Assembly (NCBI GenBank): GCA_039707655.1
Contig: CM077672.1
Span: 353,692,031-353,756,030, forward strand
From: Elymus sibiricus
Taxonomy: Eukaryota; Streptophyta; Magnoliopsida; Poales; Poaceae
Direction of reading: 5' to 3'
Length of the DNA stretch: 64,000 nucleotides
Shown: positions 24,001-37,200 of the stretch, in pieces
How positions within the stretch are numbered: position 1 is the first letter of the stretch
How the letters are laid out: each line of letters starts with the position of its first letter
Position numbers and translations under genes: made by a program
Notes under the pieces: model-generated
What the model was told of the DNA's origin: nothing
Seen by the model: only the letters and a program-made list of their open reading frames with translations
Databases searched by the model: none

Positions 24001-25792
24001 GCGGTAGTATAATAGTGCCGGTCGTAATCTAATGCTGAGGAGATTAGGCCGGAGCTGTGGAAGATTATATGAATGATTAACCGGCAGTAGTACCTACGTA
24101 CGTAGCAGTTGGGTGGCGTCTCCGGGCTCCTGCGGGGAGAGGGCAGGAGGAGCGACCGAAAGCGACGTGGATTATCATCGATTGCGGATCGGATAACCTT
24201 GTTAAATCTGTCCACCGTCCACGGTGGGGGTGCCTGCCGCCATGTATGTATGCTAGCACTAACAGTGGAACCGTACGAAGCACGTGGCCGTGCCGCCTCG
24301 TTTACTTGCACACACGAGGATAAGACGGGGGGTTGTCGCGCCATCGACGTGGCGCCCACGACGCAGCCCAGCCGCGGCGGCGCCCCTTCGCAGGCAGCAA
24401 GGGCCGCTGCTTCCCGGCCGGGGAGTTGTGCTTGCTAGCTCAGCTGACCGTGCCGTGTAGGCGTGTAGTGATGCATAGGGTCGACAGAATTATTGTTTAT
24501 TTTAAGCAAGGATAAGATGGAGCAGTGAGCAATTTAAGGTCCTGTGTCTCATCCCCGCATGCAGAGCATGCCATGCACACATGCATGCAGAGAAGCACTA
24601 GTGTCTGTCATCCTAGTCTGTTCAAGCTCTCGTTTTGGTGTAGCGGATCCTTGCAAGAGATCTGGCCGGTGGTGATTGCAGCGGATGCACGTTTGACACA
24701 TTTGTCGAGTTTTATACGACGAGATCGATGGAGCTAGCCATCTCTGTTCCAGTGCTCAACCTCGCAACAGCGCAATCACGGCCAATCTCACTGTCAGGAG
24801 GACGTAGTATCGTGTTTGGGGAATGGAATGGACGCTCGCTGGGTAGTACTTACCACGCCCGTGTTGACAACGCATGCACGCTGGCCCCATGGGCATATAT
24901 CCTTCCGACACGGGACGTACGGGATACTATATCCGATCGAGTGCGCTACACAGAATAAAGAAAAAAGGGTAGGGATCCAGGAACCAAATGAACCCGGCAC
25001 GGCTCACGGGAGATGCGGCGGAACGCTCGTTGGTTCTCCTGTCCGTCCTGTCCACCCACCCGCATCGCCATCGCCTTTTCCATGGCGCCGAGGTGTCGCC
25101 GCGTCAGAGGCCTCGTGTTTCTTTCCTTCTTCATTTCTTTCCCGATGCGATCCCTTCTTCCATCAGCGATCCCCCGCCGCGCAGTGCTGGTTTCCGGCAA
25201 AGCGATCGGTCCCCTCCCCCACCCCCCCGGGTCCCCGGACGTCATCGCACGATCGAGATGCCAATGCCATGGCACGGCACCATCGATGGACCAGTCGCCG
25301 CGGGCGCAGATAGAGATAGATCATGGCCTCACGTAAAGAAGCATATCGCACGCACTAGCAGCAGCAGCGGGAAGGCTCACTGCTACTGACAGTAACAGTT
25401 GCAGGTTGACAGTAACAGTAGCAGGTGCTCGCTCCGGCCCCTTCCCGGTTGCGTGGCTGCGAGGCTGCGAGCAGCAGTGTGATGGGTGAAGGAGGCCAGC
25501 GGCGGAGCGTGCGCCATGAGCCGGGAATCTTGGCGCGTCGCTCGTTCGCTGCCACAGTAGTTTTTCTGTTCCAGTTGAGAGTAGCTAGGATTGGTTCGTC
25601 GACCGACTCGTCTCGTCGAGTGCAGGTCTTTGTTTTAGCTAGCGTCAACTCCTCCCATCCTCCTCCAATGGGAGCACGATGGATCGGCTAGGAATATCCT
25701 CTCCGTCCGATGCACTGTTGGTTGGTTGGTTGGCGCGGTCCTCCTGTACGTGGAGCTAGCAACACGTAGGTACTACTCTACGTGCGGCGCGA
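24001..25792. other. Gene-free, moderately GC-rich interval
   Basis: Overlapping frames of 60-165 codons occur on both strands (largest 24816-25313). None has a recognisable domain, a credible splice model or homology that I know. They are treated as chance frames. Confidence 0.35.
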
Positions 25793-26003
25793 ACCAGGCA
25801 AACCCAGGCCCGTCATATTAGCCAGTTAACGAAGAGGTTCGGCCCGAGGCCCGAGGCCCGGCGGGCTTTTTTGCTGATGGGCCGGGCTTGGGCCTGAATT
25901 CTAGGCCCGATGGCTGGGCCGGGCCGGGCCCGGGGCTAGCTTTTCTCCGTCGGGCTTAGTCAGGCCCGGCCCTCGGCCCGGCCCGGCCCGAGTTTTGCCC
26001 AGG
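25793..26003. repeat. GC-rich GGCCCGGGCC-type MITE candidate
   Basis: About 200 bp made of GGCCCG/CGGGCC repeats. The left CCAGGCAAACCCAGGCCCG roughly mirrors the right end, which reversed reads CCTGGGCAAAACTCGGGCCG. Similar GGGCCGGGCC elements are common near cereal genes. No clear target duplication. Confidence 0.4.
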
Positions 26004-26502
26004 TATACCCAAGGGTTGGTTATCACACCCACATGCGTTGCGCCTGCTCGCATCTCCATCGCCTCAAGAGAGGAGACCTACCGGAGTGGGAGTGCGGACG
26101 CACTGTTCTGGAGTGCCTATATGCGTAGCTGCTCATCTCTGAACGCGGATCACCTAGTAATAGCCGCAAAACGGTCAGGAAAATTTGTAACCATCCAACG
26201 CAAACTAACGAAAAATGTCTCAACGAATTCGGATATTTGAAATCTCATAAACGGCATCAAACTGGGGGAGGTTTGAGGAGTCCGGACGTCCGCCACGTCA
26301 TAACAACCCGGATCCATAAAAAAAAATCTCCCGCCGCCACGCACACTCCAGAACCCTTCGCATCAAGCATTTAGTTCGGCTTGACCGATCATCGCCAACC
26401 TGCATTCAAGGCGGCAAGGTGGCCGAGAAGCCTACTGTCGTCGCGTGAAGGAGGAAACGAACTCCTCGCCTCGTCGCCAGCCGGTGGCACCCGTTCGACG
26501 GT

Positions 26503-27017
26503 GTGAAGAAGGAGGAGGAGTCCTCCACTCGCCCGTCCAAGCCACGTCTACGCGTGGAGTACTACCTCCAAGATGCCGAAGCCGGCGACACATCCTCCTC
26601 CTCCGCCAACAAATGCCTCTCCGAGGCGACATCTCGGGAGTTGTGCAATGCGGCGCGCAGGGCGGAGTTCGCGAAGAGCCAGGCGGCGACGCCTTGGGTG
26701 CTTATGGAGGCTCGGGTCCTCGACCGGTCCAAGACCACCGAGCAGTCCCATGCCTACCGCCGGTGCCAGCTCAATAACCAATTCCTCCAAGCGGGGTTGG
26801 CGGAGTCCGAGCGCACCAATCAATGGAGGAGGCCGAGCGTCTCAAGCGCGAGCACATGGCGACGGACGGGCAGGGATGTTGCGATGCCCGGCGGGCCTTC
26901 CACCACTCGTGCGACAATGACGATGATGGTTCAAACGATGACAAAGTAGGCGGCGGCTCGGGCGACAACGGCCTCGGAGGCCATGCCTACGAGGTCATCG
27001 TCCGGTACCTTGCCTAG
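26503..27017 (+). pseudogene. Frameshifted ORF of unknown, TE-associated type
   Basis: An open frame from 26503 encodes a charged alpha-helical protein (residues such as ATPWVLMEARVLDRSKTTEQ). Near 26820 the likely continuation (EEAERLKREHMATD through to a stop at 27017) moves to another frame, so a frameshift is inferred. The 3' flank has repeated TTTCGTCC-type text seen in grass Harbinger-related elements, which suggests that the ORF was carried by a transposon. I do not recognise the family. Confidence 0.35.
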
Positions 27018-28187
27018 TTTAGTTTACTTTGGTTTAAATCGAGTTTGAAATTGTTAAATTTCGTCCATTGGATTGTAAATATACCAAACTTTGTTCAGTT
27101 TCGTCCGTTTTTTATGTTCAATCCTTTTTAAACGGGCCGGAAATTTCTTGTCCATGATTGAATAGCCGACGCCTCGCTCACTGTCCGTAGACATGTTTAG
27201 ACGTGTCCATGAACATTTGATGATCCGCGTTGAAGATGCCCCGATCCTCATAGCATATCCTGAAAATTCGTCTCGAGGGCCAACATATAGCATATCCTGG
27301 ATGAAAAACGATCGCAGGACCGAGGAAACAAGACGGAGCAGAGTCCGTATACTGGTTAGAAAAACCATGCTAGCGTGGTCCACTGATAAAATACTAGCTC
27401 CACTCTTGTTGCCAGTAGGCGTAGTACTACTATACTAGTAGTAGTGCTGGGTGTGGGTGGGGTGATTAGCTTTGTGATGATGACCATCCCTCCCGTCCAG
27501 TGGACGGGGCTTTGGGGGGTGACCAGGTGCTGACGGATCCATCTTATCCCCGCTGCCAAAAATCCAAAAGCGGCACGACGCGAGCGGAGCGGCTACCGGC
27601 TGCCGCGCGTCGGCGCGGGGAGCATATTCCCACGCCCCATTCGATCCTCTGCTTTGTTTACGACGAGCTTCCGCTCGCTCCGTCGGCCCGTCGCGCCCGA
27701 CCCAGGCCCCCGGCTCCCGCGCCCGCAGGAGGAGGAGGAGGAGTTTCCTCGTAGGACCTAGGTGACGCGCCGCGGGCCCGACCTGCCAGTGGGCTGTCCA
27801 GTGTCACACAGCTCCACCTGAAACGAAAAGGAAACGACGTGAACGTGGCAGACTGGCAGTTACGTGCGGTTTACCTACCAGGTCATCAATCAAAAAGAGG
27901 GTAACATGTGACCAACATGAACGCCACCGCTTGTGCGTCGACGCGCCTGTTCGATCGTCTGTCCAACGAGTTTCAGATAACCCAAGCCGGTCGACAACGC
28001 TTACTTTTCGTGCCCGTTTCAGCAAAGCCTCGTGTTTTCGGACATAACCGAAGCGAAATTTGTTCCTGCCAGCCAGGAGTGCGGAGGAAATATTGTTGTT
28101 TCTATGGAAGAAATTCCGCCCGCCGAATAAAGCATGCATTCAAGTGTTGCGTTTCATGTTTTCATATTGGCGTTTTTTTATACTAGG
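27018..28187. other. Gene-free interval
   Basis: Mixed sequence with a GC-rich part at 27570-27780. No supported gene. Confidence 0.35.
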
Positions 28188-28190
28188 TAA

Positions 28191-29360
28191 GGGCATTTCC
28201 AACGCCGACTCTCAAACCACCGTCCGGACCGCGCTGTCCGGGTCCGTACGTGTTTTCTCCGCAAATTGGAGACAAAGTGGAGCGAGTTTTACGGGAGTCC
28301 GGACAACAGACACGTAGGACTCCCACACCCCAGGCCCACTCAATCCTCCCTCCCGACCCCATTTCCTTACACTCCGCCCCTTCCCCCCCTTCCTTTGCAT
28401 CCACACCCTCCACCTCCGCCGCCGCTGATGTACGTTTCCGGCCGCCTCACAGGCATTGTCGGACGTCCGCAACCAGCACCGACGCGCCCGCTCGCCTCTA
28501 CGACGGCGCTGTTCACCCTGGAGCCGTTTGTACCCAGGTACACTCCGCCCCCCTGCAGACGATCTCCATGGCGGACACCACGCTCGGCAGGTGTTCGGTC
28601 AAATGCCATTGAGCTTATTTTCGAACTCTATGTCGTTTTTTAGAGTATGAAGGATGGCAAGCTACTCGACCATGGAGGATGACTTGTTGTGCGATGTGTG
28701 GTTGGCGGTATCCGCGGATTTCGTAGGCAGGAGCAGAGGGGGGACCTTCTGGCAGCAAATGCATGAATCGTTTCACGCACGAAAAGCACAATGCGCCCTA
28801 CGACATGTACATCATTCAACAACGCAATGTGAGGTTGTTATCATATCGCTGGTACGCTATCCAGACCAGCATCACCAAGTTTTGTAACGTGGTTCGTCAG
28901 CTGGAGGCAAGGTGGTCATTGCACGCGGCAGAGGACGAGATCGTAAGTTTTGCCTCCTCTTGCTCAACTTGTTGATTGATTCGTTCACTCAATGTTGGTG
29001 TACACATTATGTAGCCCGCACGCGCTGCCGTGATGTACCACGGGACAGAGAGACGGCCATTTACGTACACACACTGTTGGATGAAGTTGAAGGGGGGTAT
29101 GTGTGGGAGGGCATGATCTGTTGATGAAAAACTTGTTGGACATCCGATTAATCTAGTCGAATTTGAGACATTGTTGTACTAGACTTAATTTGCATGCTAT
29201 GTATGGATGATTTGTGCTAGTTTCTATCCGAACTTTGATGAATATCGCCGGTTTGCATGATTTTCGTCCGGTTAGTTCAAATGGGGGTTCAAATGTATGC
29301 AGGCAGCGTTGGATGGTGGCCTCCCGCATCCGTGTCCGCGGACGAATGCGGGAGGAAATC
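28191..29360 (+). mobile_element. PIF/Harbinger non-autonomous copy 1 (right end missing)
   Basis: TAA followed by GGGCATTTCCAACGCCGAC marks the left end. The interior contains a short Myb/SANT-like ORF1 remnant (28654 onward, TMEDDLLCDVWLAVSADFVG). The expected right end GTTGGAGATGCCC is absent; instead the sequence runs to GGGAGGAAATC and meets the left end of the next copy at 29361. Confidence 0.7.
28654..28887 (+). pseudogene. Harbinger ORF1 (Myb/SANT-like) remnant in copy 1
   Basis: The short frame starts with the conserved YSTMEDDLLCDVWL and GTFWQQMHESFHARK motifs, then falls out of frame compared with copy 2. Only the start of the domain remains. Confidence 0.6.
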
Positions 29361-29363
29361 TAA

Positions 29364-30544
29364 GGGCATCTCCAACGTCGACCCTCAAACCATCTGGGTC
29401 GCGTGGTCCGGACGTGTTTTGTCATCTAACACGGTCCTATATCCGTTCGGATGTGTTTTTTCCCGCAAATTGAAAGCAAACTGGGAGGGACTTTGCGGGA
29501 GTCCGGACAGCAGCCACGCAGGACTTCGACACCCCCCGCTCACTCAAATCCCCATCACGGTTCCATTCTCTTTCACTCCGCCCCTGCTCCCCTTGCTTTA
29601 CATCTGCACCCTCCTCCTCCTCCGTCGCCGCTGCTGTACCTCCCGGCCGCCACCCAGACATTGCCAAACGTCCGCAACCACCATCCACGCGCCCCTCACC
29701 TTGTACTACGGCGCTGTCCACCTAGGATCCATCCGCAGCCAGGTAACCTCCGTCCCTGTCGACGACGTCCATGACGGACACCACACCCGACAGGTGTTCA
29801 GTCAAATGCCATTGAGCTTATTTTTGAACTTGGTGTCAGTTTTTTAGAGTTTGAAGGATGGCGGGGTACTCAAGCATGGAGAATGAGTTGTTGTGCGATA
29901 CGTGGTTGGTCGTATCCGCGGATTTCGTAGGCAGGAGCAGAAGGGGGATCTTCTGGCAGCACATGCATGATTCGTTTCACGCGCGAAAGCACATTGCGCC
30001 TTACGACATGCACATTATCCATGAACGCAATGTGAAGTCGTTAGTGTATCGATGGTACAACATCCAGACCACCGTCTCCAAGTTTTGTAAAGAGGCAATC
30101 GTAAGTTTTGCTTCTTCTTGCTCAATTTGTTGATTGATTGATTAATTCACTCAATGTTGCTCTACACATTGTGTAGTCTGTATGCGTTGTCGTGCTGTAC
30201 CACAGGGAAGAGGGTAGGCTATTCTCGCACATACATTATTGGATGAAGCTCAAGGGGTAGTATGTGTGGAAGAACATGATCCATCTATGAAAAATTGTTG
30301 AACATCTCGTTGAATTTGAACTATTGTTGTACTACTAGACTTTTTTGCATGCTATGTATGGATGGTTTGTGCTATTTTCTATCCGAACTTTGATGAATTC
30401 CGCCGTGTTTGATGAATTTCGTCCGGTTAGTTGAAATGCGGTTTAAAATGTATATGGATAGCGTTGGATGGCTGGCTCCCGTATTCATGTCCGCAGACTG
30501 GTCCCCTATCCGCCGATGGATGCGGTGTCTAGTTGGAGATGCCC
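29364..30544 (+). mobile_element. PIF/Harbinger non-autonomous copy 2
   Basis: Starts with TAA then GGGCATCTCCAACGTCGACC and ends with GTTGGAGATGCCC then TAA (30545-30547). It is closely related to copy 1 along its length (shared exon-like and flanking segments such as GATGTGTGGTTGG-type text). It also holds an ORF1 remnant. Confidence 0.75.
29858..30133 (+). pseudogene. Harbinger ORF1 (Myb/SANT-like) remnant in copy 2
   Basis: Encodes YSSMENELLCDTWLVVSADF, then FWQHMHDSFHARKHIAPYDM and ERNVKSLVYRWYNIQTTVSK: the N-terminal half of the Myb/SANT-like domain. It ends soon after. It is related to the intact ORF1 at 12714-14479 only by family. Confidence 0.65.
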
Positions 30545-30690
30545 TAACTGCCCGTTTGTTGCTACAGGAGCCCAACAATTTCAAGATTATAATGAAAAAA
30601 CATGATTTTCTGAGGCTATGCAAAGTCATATGCCGGCCATCCTCGTCAAGACAATGTTTTAGGAGGCCGGTTGCGTCATGCCTAAGCAAC

Positions 30691-30895
30691 GAAACGACAC
30701 AATCTATCTATAATCAAATCAAAGGACCGTAATCAAACTCCAGCCGTCCAACGCACTGCTACGGCTTACTCCCGGTGCAGATAGATATTCGTCCAGGGTC
30801 CAACGAATAACCCAATTCAGCTTCTGCTCCTACTACATACAGATAGAAACGACACAATCTATCTATAATCAAATCAAAGGACCGTAATCAAACTC
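30691..30895. repeat. Perfect 50-bp direct repeat, 155 bp apart
   Basis: The segment starting GAAACGACACAATCTATC occurs at 30691-30740 and again, identical over 50 bp, at 30846-30895. The copies lie about 160-370 bp upstream of the kinase TATA box. The text resembles 5' parts of some grass Helitrons, but this is not established. Confidence 0.8.
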
Positions 30896-31055
30896 TAGAC
30901 GTCTAATGCCATCCCCGTTTTTTCTTTTTCTGAGGGAGGGACCGACCGACCAGATGAATTTGACCCCATTTCTTTTTCTTTTACAAAAAGAAAAGAAAAA
31001 GGGTTCCCGCACACCCGCGAGGCAGCAGATAAACTCGCAGGCAGGCACGTAGGAG

Positions 31056-31064
31056 TATATAAAA
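31056..31064 (+). promoter_or_regulatory. TATA box of the ACT-domain kinase gene
   Basis: TATATAAAA, followed by a CT-rich leader (31094-31150) typical of plant 5' UTRs. It lies 182 bp upstream of the start codon. Confidence 0.7.
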
Positions 31065-31245
31065 CCACTGTGGCCACCAGCATCCACAAATTCTCTCCCT
31101 CTCAAAATCCCTCTCCCTCTTTCCATTTTCCTCCCCCTTTTCTCCCCTCCCTCCCTCACCCGAGGGATCGATCGCGCACGATTTACTTCCATCCCTTCCT
31201 GAATTCGCGAGCGACCGAGATCGGGGCGAGGCCGGCCCGGCGGTA

Positions 31246-34200
31246 ATGGCGGTGGAGGAGGTGGCCGAGAGCTGCGGCAGCCACGCGGCCGCGGCGGGCG
31301 GCGGAGGAGGCGGAGGCGGAGGCGGGGGCGGGAAGGCGGGGTCCTCGTCGCCGCCGGGCGCGGCGGGGGCGCAGTCGAGGAAGCAGCAGCAGCAGCACCA
31401 CCACAAGCTGGAGGTCTACACCGAGGTGCTGGCGCGCCTCCAGGCCGCCGAGGAGCGCGCCCCCGGCTTCGACGACGAGCTCTGGAGCCACTTCAACCGC
31501 CTCCCCGCACGGTAACGCTCCTCCTCCCGACTACGCGCGCTGCCAATTCAACTCATGGGTGCGACGCGGCGGTACTGACGATTCTCGATTTGGCGTTTCG
31601 GCTTGGGTTGCAGCTACGCGATGGACGTGAACGTGGAGAGGGCCGAGGACGTGCTGACGCACAAGCGCCTCCTGGAGCTGGCCAGGGATCCGGCGCAGCG
31701 CCCGGCTTTCGCCGTCCGGGCCGTGCAGGTGAGCCGTTCGTCCCTCCTCGCCACGGCTTCTTACCCTCGCGATAGCATTCGGAGCGCCACTGATGGAATA
31801 CAAATTCGGCTGCCCGCAGTTTTATTAAATGGTCTGGCTCTGTGCCGATCATCCCTGGTTGGCCTCGGTGGGTTTGGGGTTCAGTTTTCTGCCCTTCAGA
31901 TTTCCTTTTTATAATCATTCCATCCCATCACTACTGAAGCTTGGTCAATGACACTCATTCTCGGTGGTAACACGTCTTTTCATCGTCCAGAAAAATGGGG
32001 ACATTTTATAATTCTCTTACTAAACTGGATTGGTATTCTGCGAAGGAATTGGCTCATTGGCACTTAGCATTACCACTTCCGCATACAACTGTTGTTTATA
32101 CTGTCAGGTGTCAGCAGCACCAACTAAGAAGAAGCCTTATGGGTATCCCATCACCACTGTATTTGAGATTTGAGAGTTGCCACGATAGGGGTTTTGAATG
32201 GTCTAAATGCTAACACTGTCGGGAAGTATTTTTTTTCAGTATTTACTTGACTGATGTAGAATCAAACTGTTAAAATCTGTTGTACTATGAATATGATGTT
32301 GAAAGAGTAGATGTAGGGTGGGGTCCTAGAGCATTTTTAAAATGAGATAAAAAAAAGCCTGAACGTTCCCTCTGAGACTCTGAGTGTAGCATATTTTGAT
32401 TGATATTAACCACTTACTTACTGAGTGAAAGTTTAAGCTCTCCCATTATTAGCTGGCAGCGCCGATGCATTCTTCTATTTCCAAGTTGTGCATTTTTTTT
32501 TTAAACTGCAAAAAACTTGCAGTCAGATGTAAAACTTCTATGCTGTTCATTGTCCTTATTTGAGTCTTGATTCATTAGGTATCTCCAATTCTTGATGGGA
32601 ATCAGACTGATGCTGATTCACACACTGCAGGGGAGGAAGTTGCTTCAAGGCTGTTGAATAGGCAACAAAGGTACCTGCGCTTTTCCATCTCTTACTAAAT
32701 ATTTTTGCTGATTGGAAAATGTCTGGTATCTTTCTTATTGCCATGCATTGCAAAATATATCTCTACTAGTGGTTCAATTTTCCTTCATTTCTAATATGTA
32801 CAAGTTATGTTCAGCATCCACCCTCCTCCTGCCTTTGGTTCATCTACAAACCTTGAGGCCCTTGCGATTGAAGCTAGTAAGTCGCAAGGCCAAGATCAAG
32901 ATAGCACCTCAGATAATGTTCGATCTCTCTACAGGTAAGACTTTGCTAGTTATCTTTGCCTCTATTTTATCCTCGCACAATTTTTTGAGCAATATCCTCA
33001 TACAATATTATTCTTGTTAAATCATTATGTCACTTGATAGTTAACATATTATAGGTACATATTTATTGTATTTTCTTGTTCTGTAAGTGCTATTTTCTAT
33101 GCCGAGGACAATAATTTGCTTGTATTTGTATGCCATACAGACCCATGCATGAAATCACCTTCTCTACCATTGACAAACCAAAGCTTCTCAGCGAGGTAAA
33201 CAGGGATCTATGTACATTTGTGAATTTTATTTGGGATATCTATCTATATATCCTAGATTTTGTAACAATATAATTCATGGTATCTAACCTGAATAAATAC
33301 CAGTTCGCTGAATATGTGTGTTTCATCTATTTGTTTAGTGATGCCATGTTTTCTGATGCCCCCAGCTGACATTCCTGCTTGGTGAAATTGGTCTCAACAT
33401 TCAAGAAGCACATGCGTTTTCGACAAATGATGGCTACTCACTCGACGTGTTTGTTGTTGTTGGTTGGCATGCTGAGGTATGTCAGTACCTCATTTTGTTT
33501 TTGGACCTATGATTTTCTGTTTTGTCGCTGTTTAACATTTAATGATCTGTTCATTTATTTAGGAAACAGAGGATTTAATAGAAGAATTAAAAAAAGAAAT
33601 CAGCAAGATTGAGGAGGTGAACCAGAGACACTTATACCTTATTGCAATTTAGTTAGTCCCCAGTTTCACATGCTTGTTTTCTCCGTGCTCATATTTTGCT
33701 TTGGCTTGAATTGGGCAGACACAAGCATGGTCTACATCTCATTCATGGTCTTCTCCAGTTGAAAATATGCAGATCGTGGAGAACTCAACAGCCGATCATG
33801 TTGCTATACCTACAGATGGTGCCAGTGAATGGGAAATTGATATAAAACTACTCAATTTTGGGAATAAAGTAGCATCCGGATCATATGGTGATCTGTGAGT
33901 GTTCACTCCTGGCTATCATGAAAGTTCATTTTGAGTTTTCATGCAGTCACCTAACTAACTCGTTCTTTTGCCAGTTACCGGGGTACATATTGTAGTCAAG
34001 ATGTAGCTATTAAAGTGCTCAAACCTGAGAGGGTAAATGTGGACATACAGCGTGAATTTGCCCAGGAAGTTTATATTATGAGGTTTGTTACATCATATGC
34101 TCTGTTTTCCCAATATAAATTTAAGGCTTTTGCACATAAACCTGTGTTTTCCCCCTCTGTATTAACGTTATCTCACTTAGTCCTGTTTCTTCTGTTATGC

Positions 34201-37200
34201 AATGTATATCATTCTTAAAATGTTAGTCTCAATCTCTCAGATGTTCCGGTCGCCATGTTTTCTCTGCTAAAATATTTACTTATAGGATGCTAAGATGATA
34301 AAGATCTTAATCTCTCAGTTCTGTGCTTGCTTATTAACCGATGTCTCACACAGTCACACTTCAAGTTATGTATAACTATAGCTACATGTTAAGAGTATCA
34401 CCCTCATGATCAGTTTCTTCCAGTAGTGTTTATCTGTGTTTTTTCATTTACCTTCTAAGTTTATAAAGTATACATTGGAATTCAGGAAGGTTCGTCACAA
34501 GAATGTTGTGCAATTTATTGGTGCATGCACTAAACCACCAAGGCTATGCATAGTCACAGGTATGATTAAACAAAGGCCTTTCCTTCTAAGTTTCCATTTT
34601 CCTATCGTGGCAGTAATAGTAACAATGACTGAACCTGCATTTTCTTCACTCGTCCAGAATTTATGTCCGGTGGGAGTGTGTATGATTATCTCCATAAACA
34701 TAAAGGTATCTTCAAGCTCCCTGCCTTAGTTGGAGTTGCAATGGATGTGTCAAAAGGCATGAGCTACTTGCACCAAAATAATATTATTCATCGGGATCTG
34801 AAAACTGCCAATCTTCTTATGGATGAAAACGGGGTAAGTATTGTCTACTTTCAATTATTCATGATGCATGCATCCTTGGAAATGATGTTGCACAAATCTT
34901 AGCCCGAACTCCTAGACATGCCTTCACTTTTTCAGGTGTTCTTTACAAGAATAACAGGTGTTAACTACCCCTTCCCCCTCTCAGAAAAAGTTTATCACAA
35001 AAATAAGAGGGGTTCTCCTATAACACAATGTTTATCTGTATTTTTGGTCTACCTAGCCAAATCTTGTTTGTGTTTGATGAGTGGCTGGCCACAGGGAATC
35101 TTGGCCTTCTTCCTGGTTGGGAGTACATGTGATGAATGTGTTACTGCAAACCGTTGTTTCATTTAGTGCATGATTTATTAAGAAGAATTGGCTAATTGTT
35201 CTAACTGATTGTTTCCTTCTACAGATGGTTAAGGTTGCTGATTTTGGCGTTGCACGTGTTAAAGTTCAGTCTGGAGTAATGACTGCAGAAACCGGGACAT
35301 ACCGTTGGATGGCCCCAGAGGTTATTTCTCTATCATTACTATGCCACCGTTATCACAACTTGGTTGTTATGTTAATACCAATGCTAAATTTAAGTTGTAA
35401 AAAGCAGATACATCATCCATTAGAGGTTGCGAGCTACCCAAGCTCTTGAGTTCAGATTGACAGATTGACAGGGTAGGAAACACCTGGCAACCAACTTTTC
35501 ATTGAAAAAGAAGAAACCACAGGGTTCAACAGTTGTGAACTTGTGATCCAAAGCATTCTGGTGCAACAGCAACCTATCAATGTTTTAGTTACAACCCTGG
35601 GAATACGGCACCATCGCACCACCCCAGGGATGAACAACACTTGTGAGACCAAAGACCAAAATAGAACTACTATCCTCTAAAAGGATGCTAGACATAATCT
35701 TCCTCGGATATTCACCCATCAGATGGTAGTGTGTGGTAGTGTAGCAGCAGTTGCATTTTTTCTCATGTTCTTTATCTCCAACTCCTGAAGCTTTCTTTTC
35801 TTCTGTACTACGCGATTCAGGTCACCCTCTCACCTGGCTTCCAGTTCCCCATTGCTCCTCTCTAGTTGATTCAGTTTTAGAATTCGGCATATCGGCGTCT
35901 ATGTCTTGAGAAGCTGCTGTAAGGACCGCAAAAACATCAATAAACCAGCACATGTGAACAACATTGTATTGCTCCATGTACTTGATAGAAGCAAGGAGAT
36001 TATTTTGTTTCTTTACTATTTTTGAAACTAAAGGGGAAGTTTCATTCTTAAACCTGTATTTAATTCCCCACAACAACAACAAAAACCTACATCTAATCTT
36101 TAGCCAGCAAATTATTATTGATCGGTATAGATAGTGTGCAAACCGCTGTCATTAGAGAATAAAATATTTTATGGACTTGCACCCTCTGATTGTTACCTTT
36201 GTTACAGTAAATTCATCTACCATTTTCTGTATCTTAATAGTGCAGTGGCGGTGAATTCAAGAAATAGAGGTCATCAGTGAAATATTTTTTATTGATATAT
36301 CACCTTACAAAATTTTATCTGTTATAGGTTATAGAACACAAGCCCTACGACCACAAGGCTGATGTTTTTAGTTTTGGAATTTTGTTGTGGGAACTGCTCA
36401 CTGGGAAGGTACTTGCATTACTCTTCTGCCACTGTTAGTTCATTATGTTAACTGCATTGTTTTGAAATGAGTTAGTAATATTTTATATACACCTATTGCT
36501 GGCAGATTCCTTACGAGTACCTGACACCATTACAAGCAGCTGTAGGTGTGGTTCAGAAGGTAAAATTGCCTTCCATTTTTCCATGACCATAGTCTCTTTG
36601 TTTATCTTCAGACATGGATTCTTACTCAACTTACATGTCCACCACACAGTACCATGATAATGATCATATATCTTTTGGACTACTGTTATGTTCAGACGTG
36701 GATTCGTACTCAACTTATCATATCCACCACAGTACCATGATAATGATTGTATATGTTTTGGACTACTGCACATGGATAACTCAACTTATCATATCCACCA
36801 CAGTACCATGATAATGATTGTATATATTTTGGACTACTGTGCATGGATAACAGAACCTGTTTTGAGTTTCTTGTGTTCCATGATAGCATGGGATCTCAAG
36901 ATATGATCAGTGTTAACATACTCTTAGGAAAGGTTTGCTGACGCACAAGCAAAAACTGCAGAATGATATTTGGACATCAGTGCTTTGTTTACCGCTTTGC
37001 CTGATCAAAGGCATTACAGTGAAACAGTAACATCGATCTAGTCGTGTTTATGAACTCTGACTGCAGATAAACACATGTACCTCCTAATCGGAAGATAAAC
37101 ACAAAGATATAATTACATTATCTGATCTTATTAACACGGCAAGCTTGCCTGTCAGGGATTGCGGCCTGCGATACCAAAAAATGCTCATGCAAAGCTCGCA

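Noticed and set aside
24816..25389. ORFs of 107-165 codons between 24.8 and 25.4 kb
   Set aside because: Three overlapping frames and no recognisable motif; no start context or splice support.
30981..31406. Minus-strand ORF of 141 codons over the kinase first exon
   Set aside because: Poly-Pro and poly-Cys text is the reverse of the Gly-rich start of the kinase.
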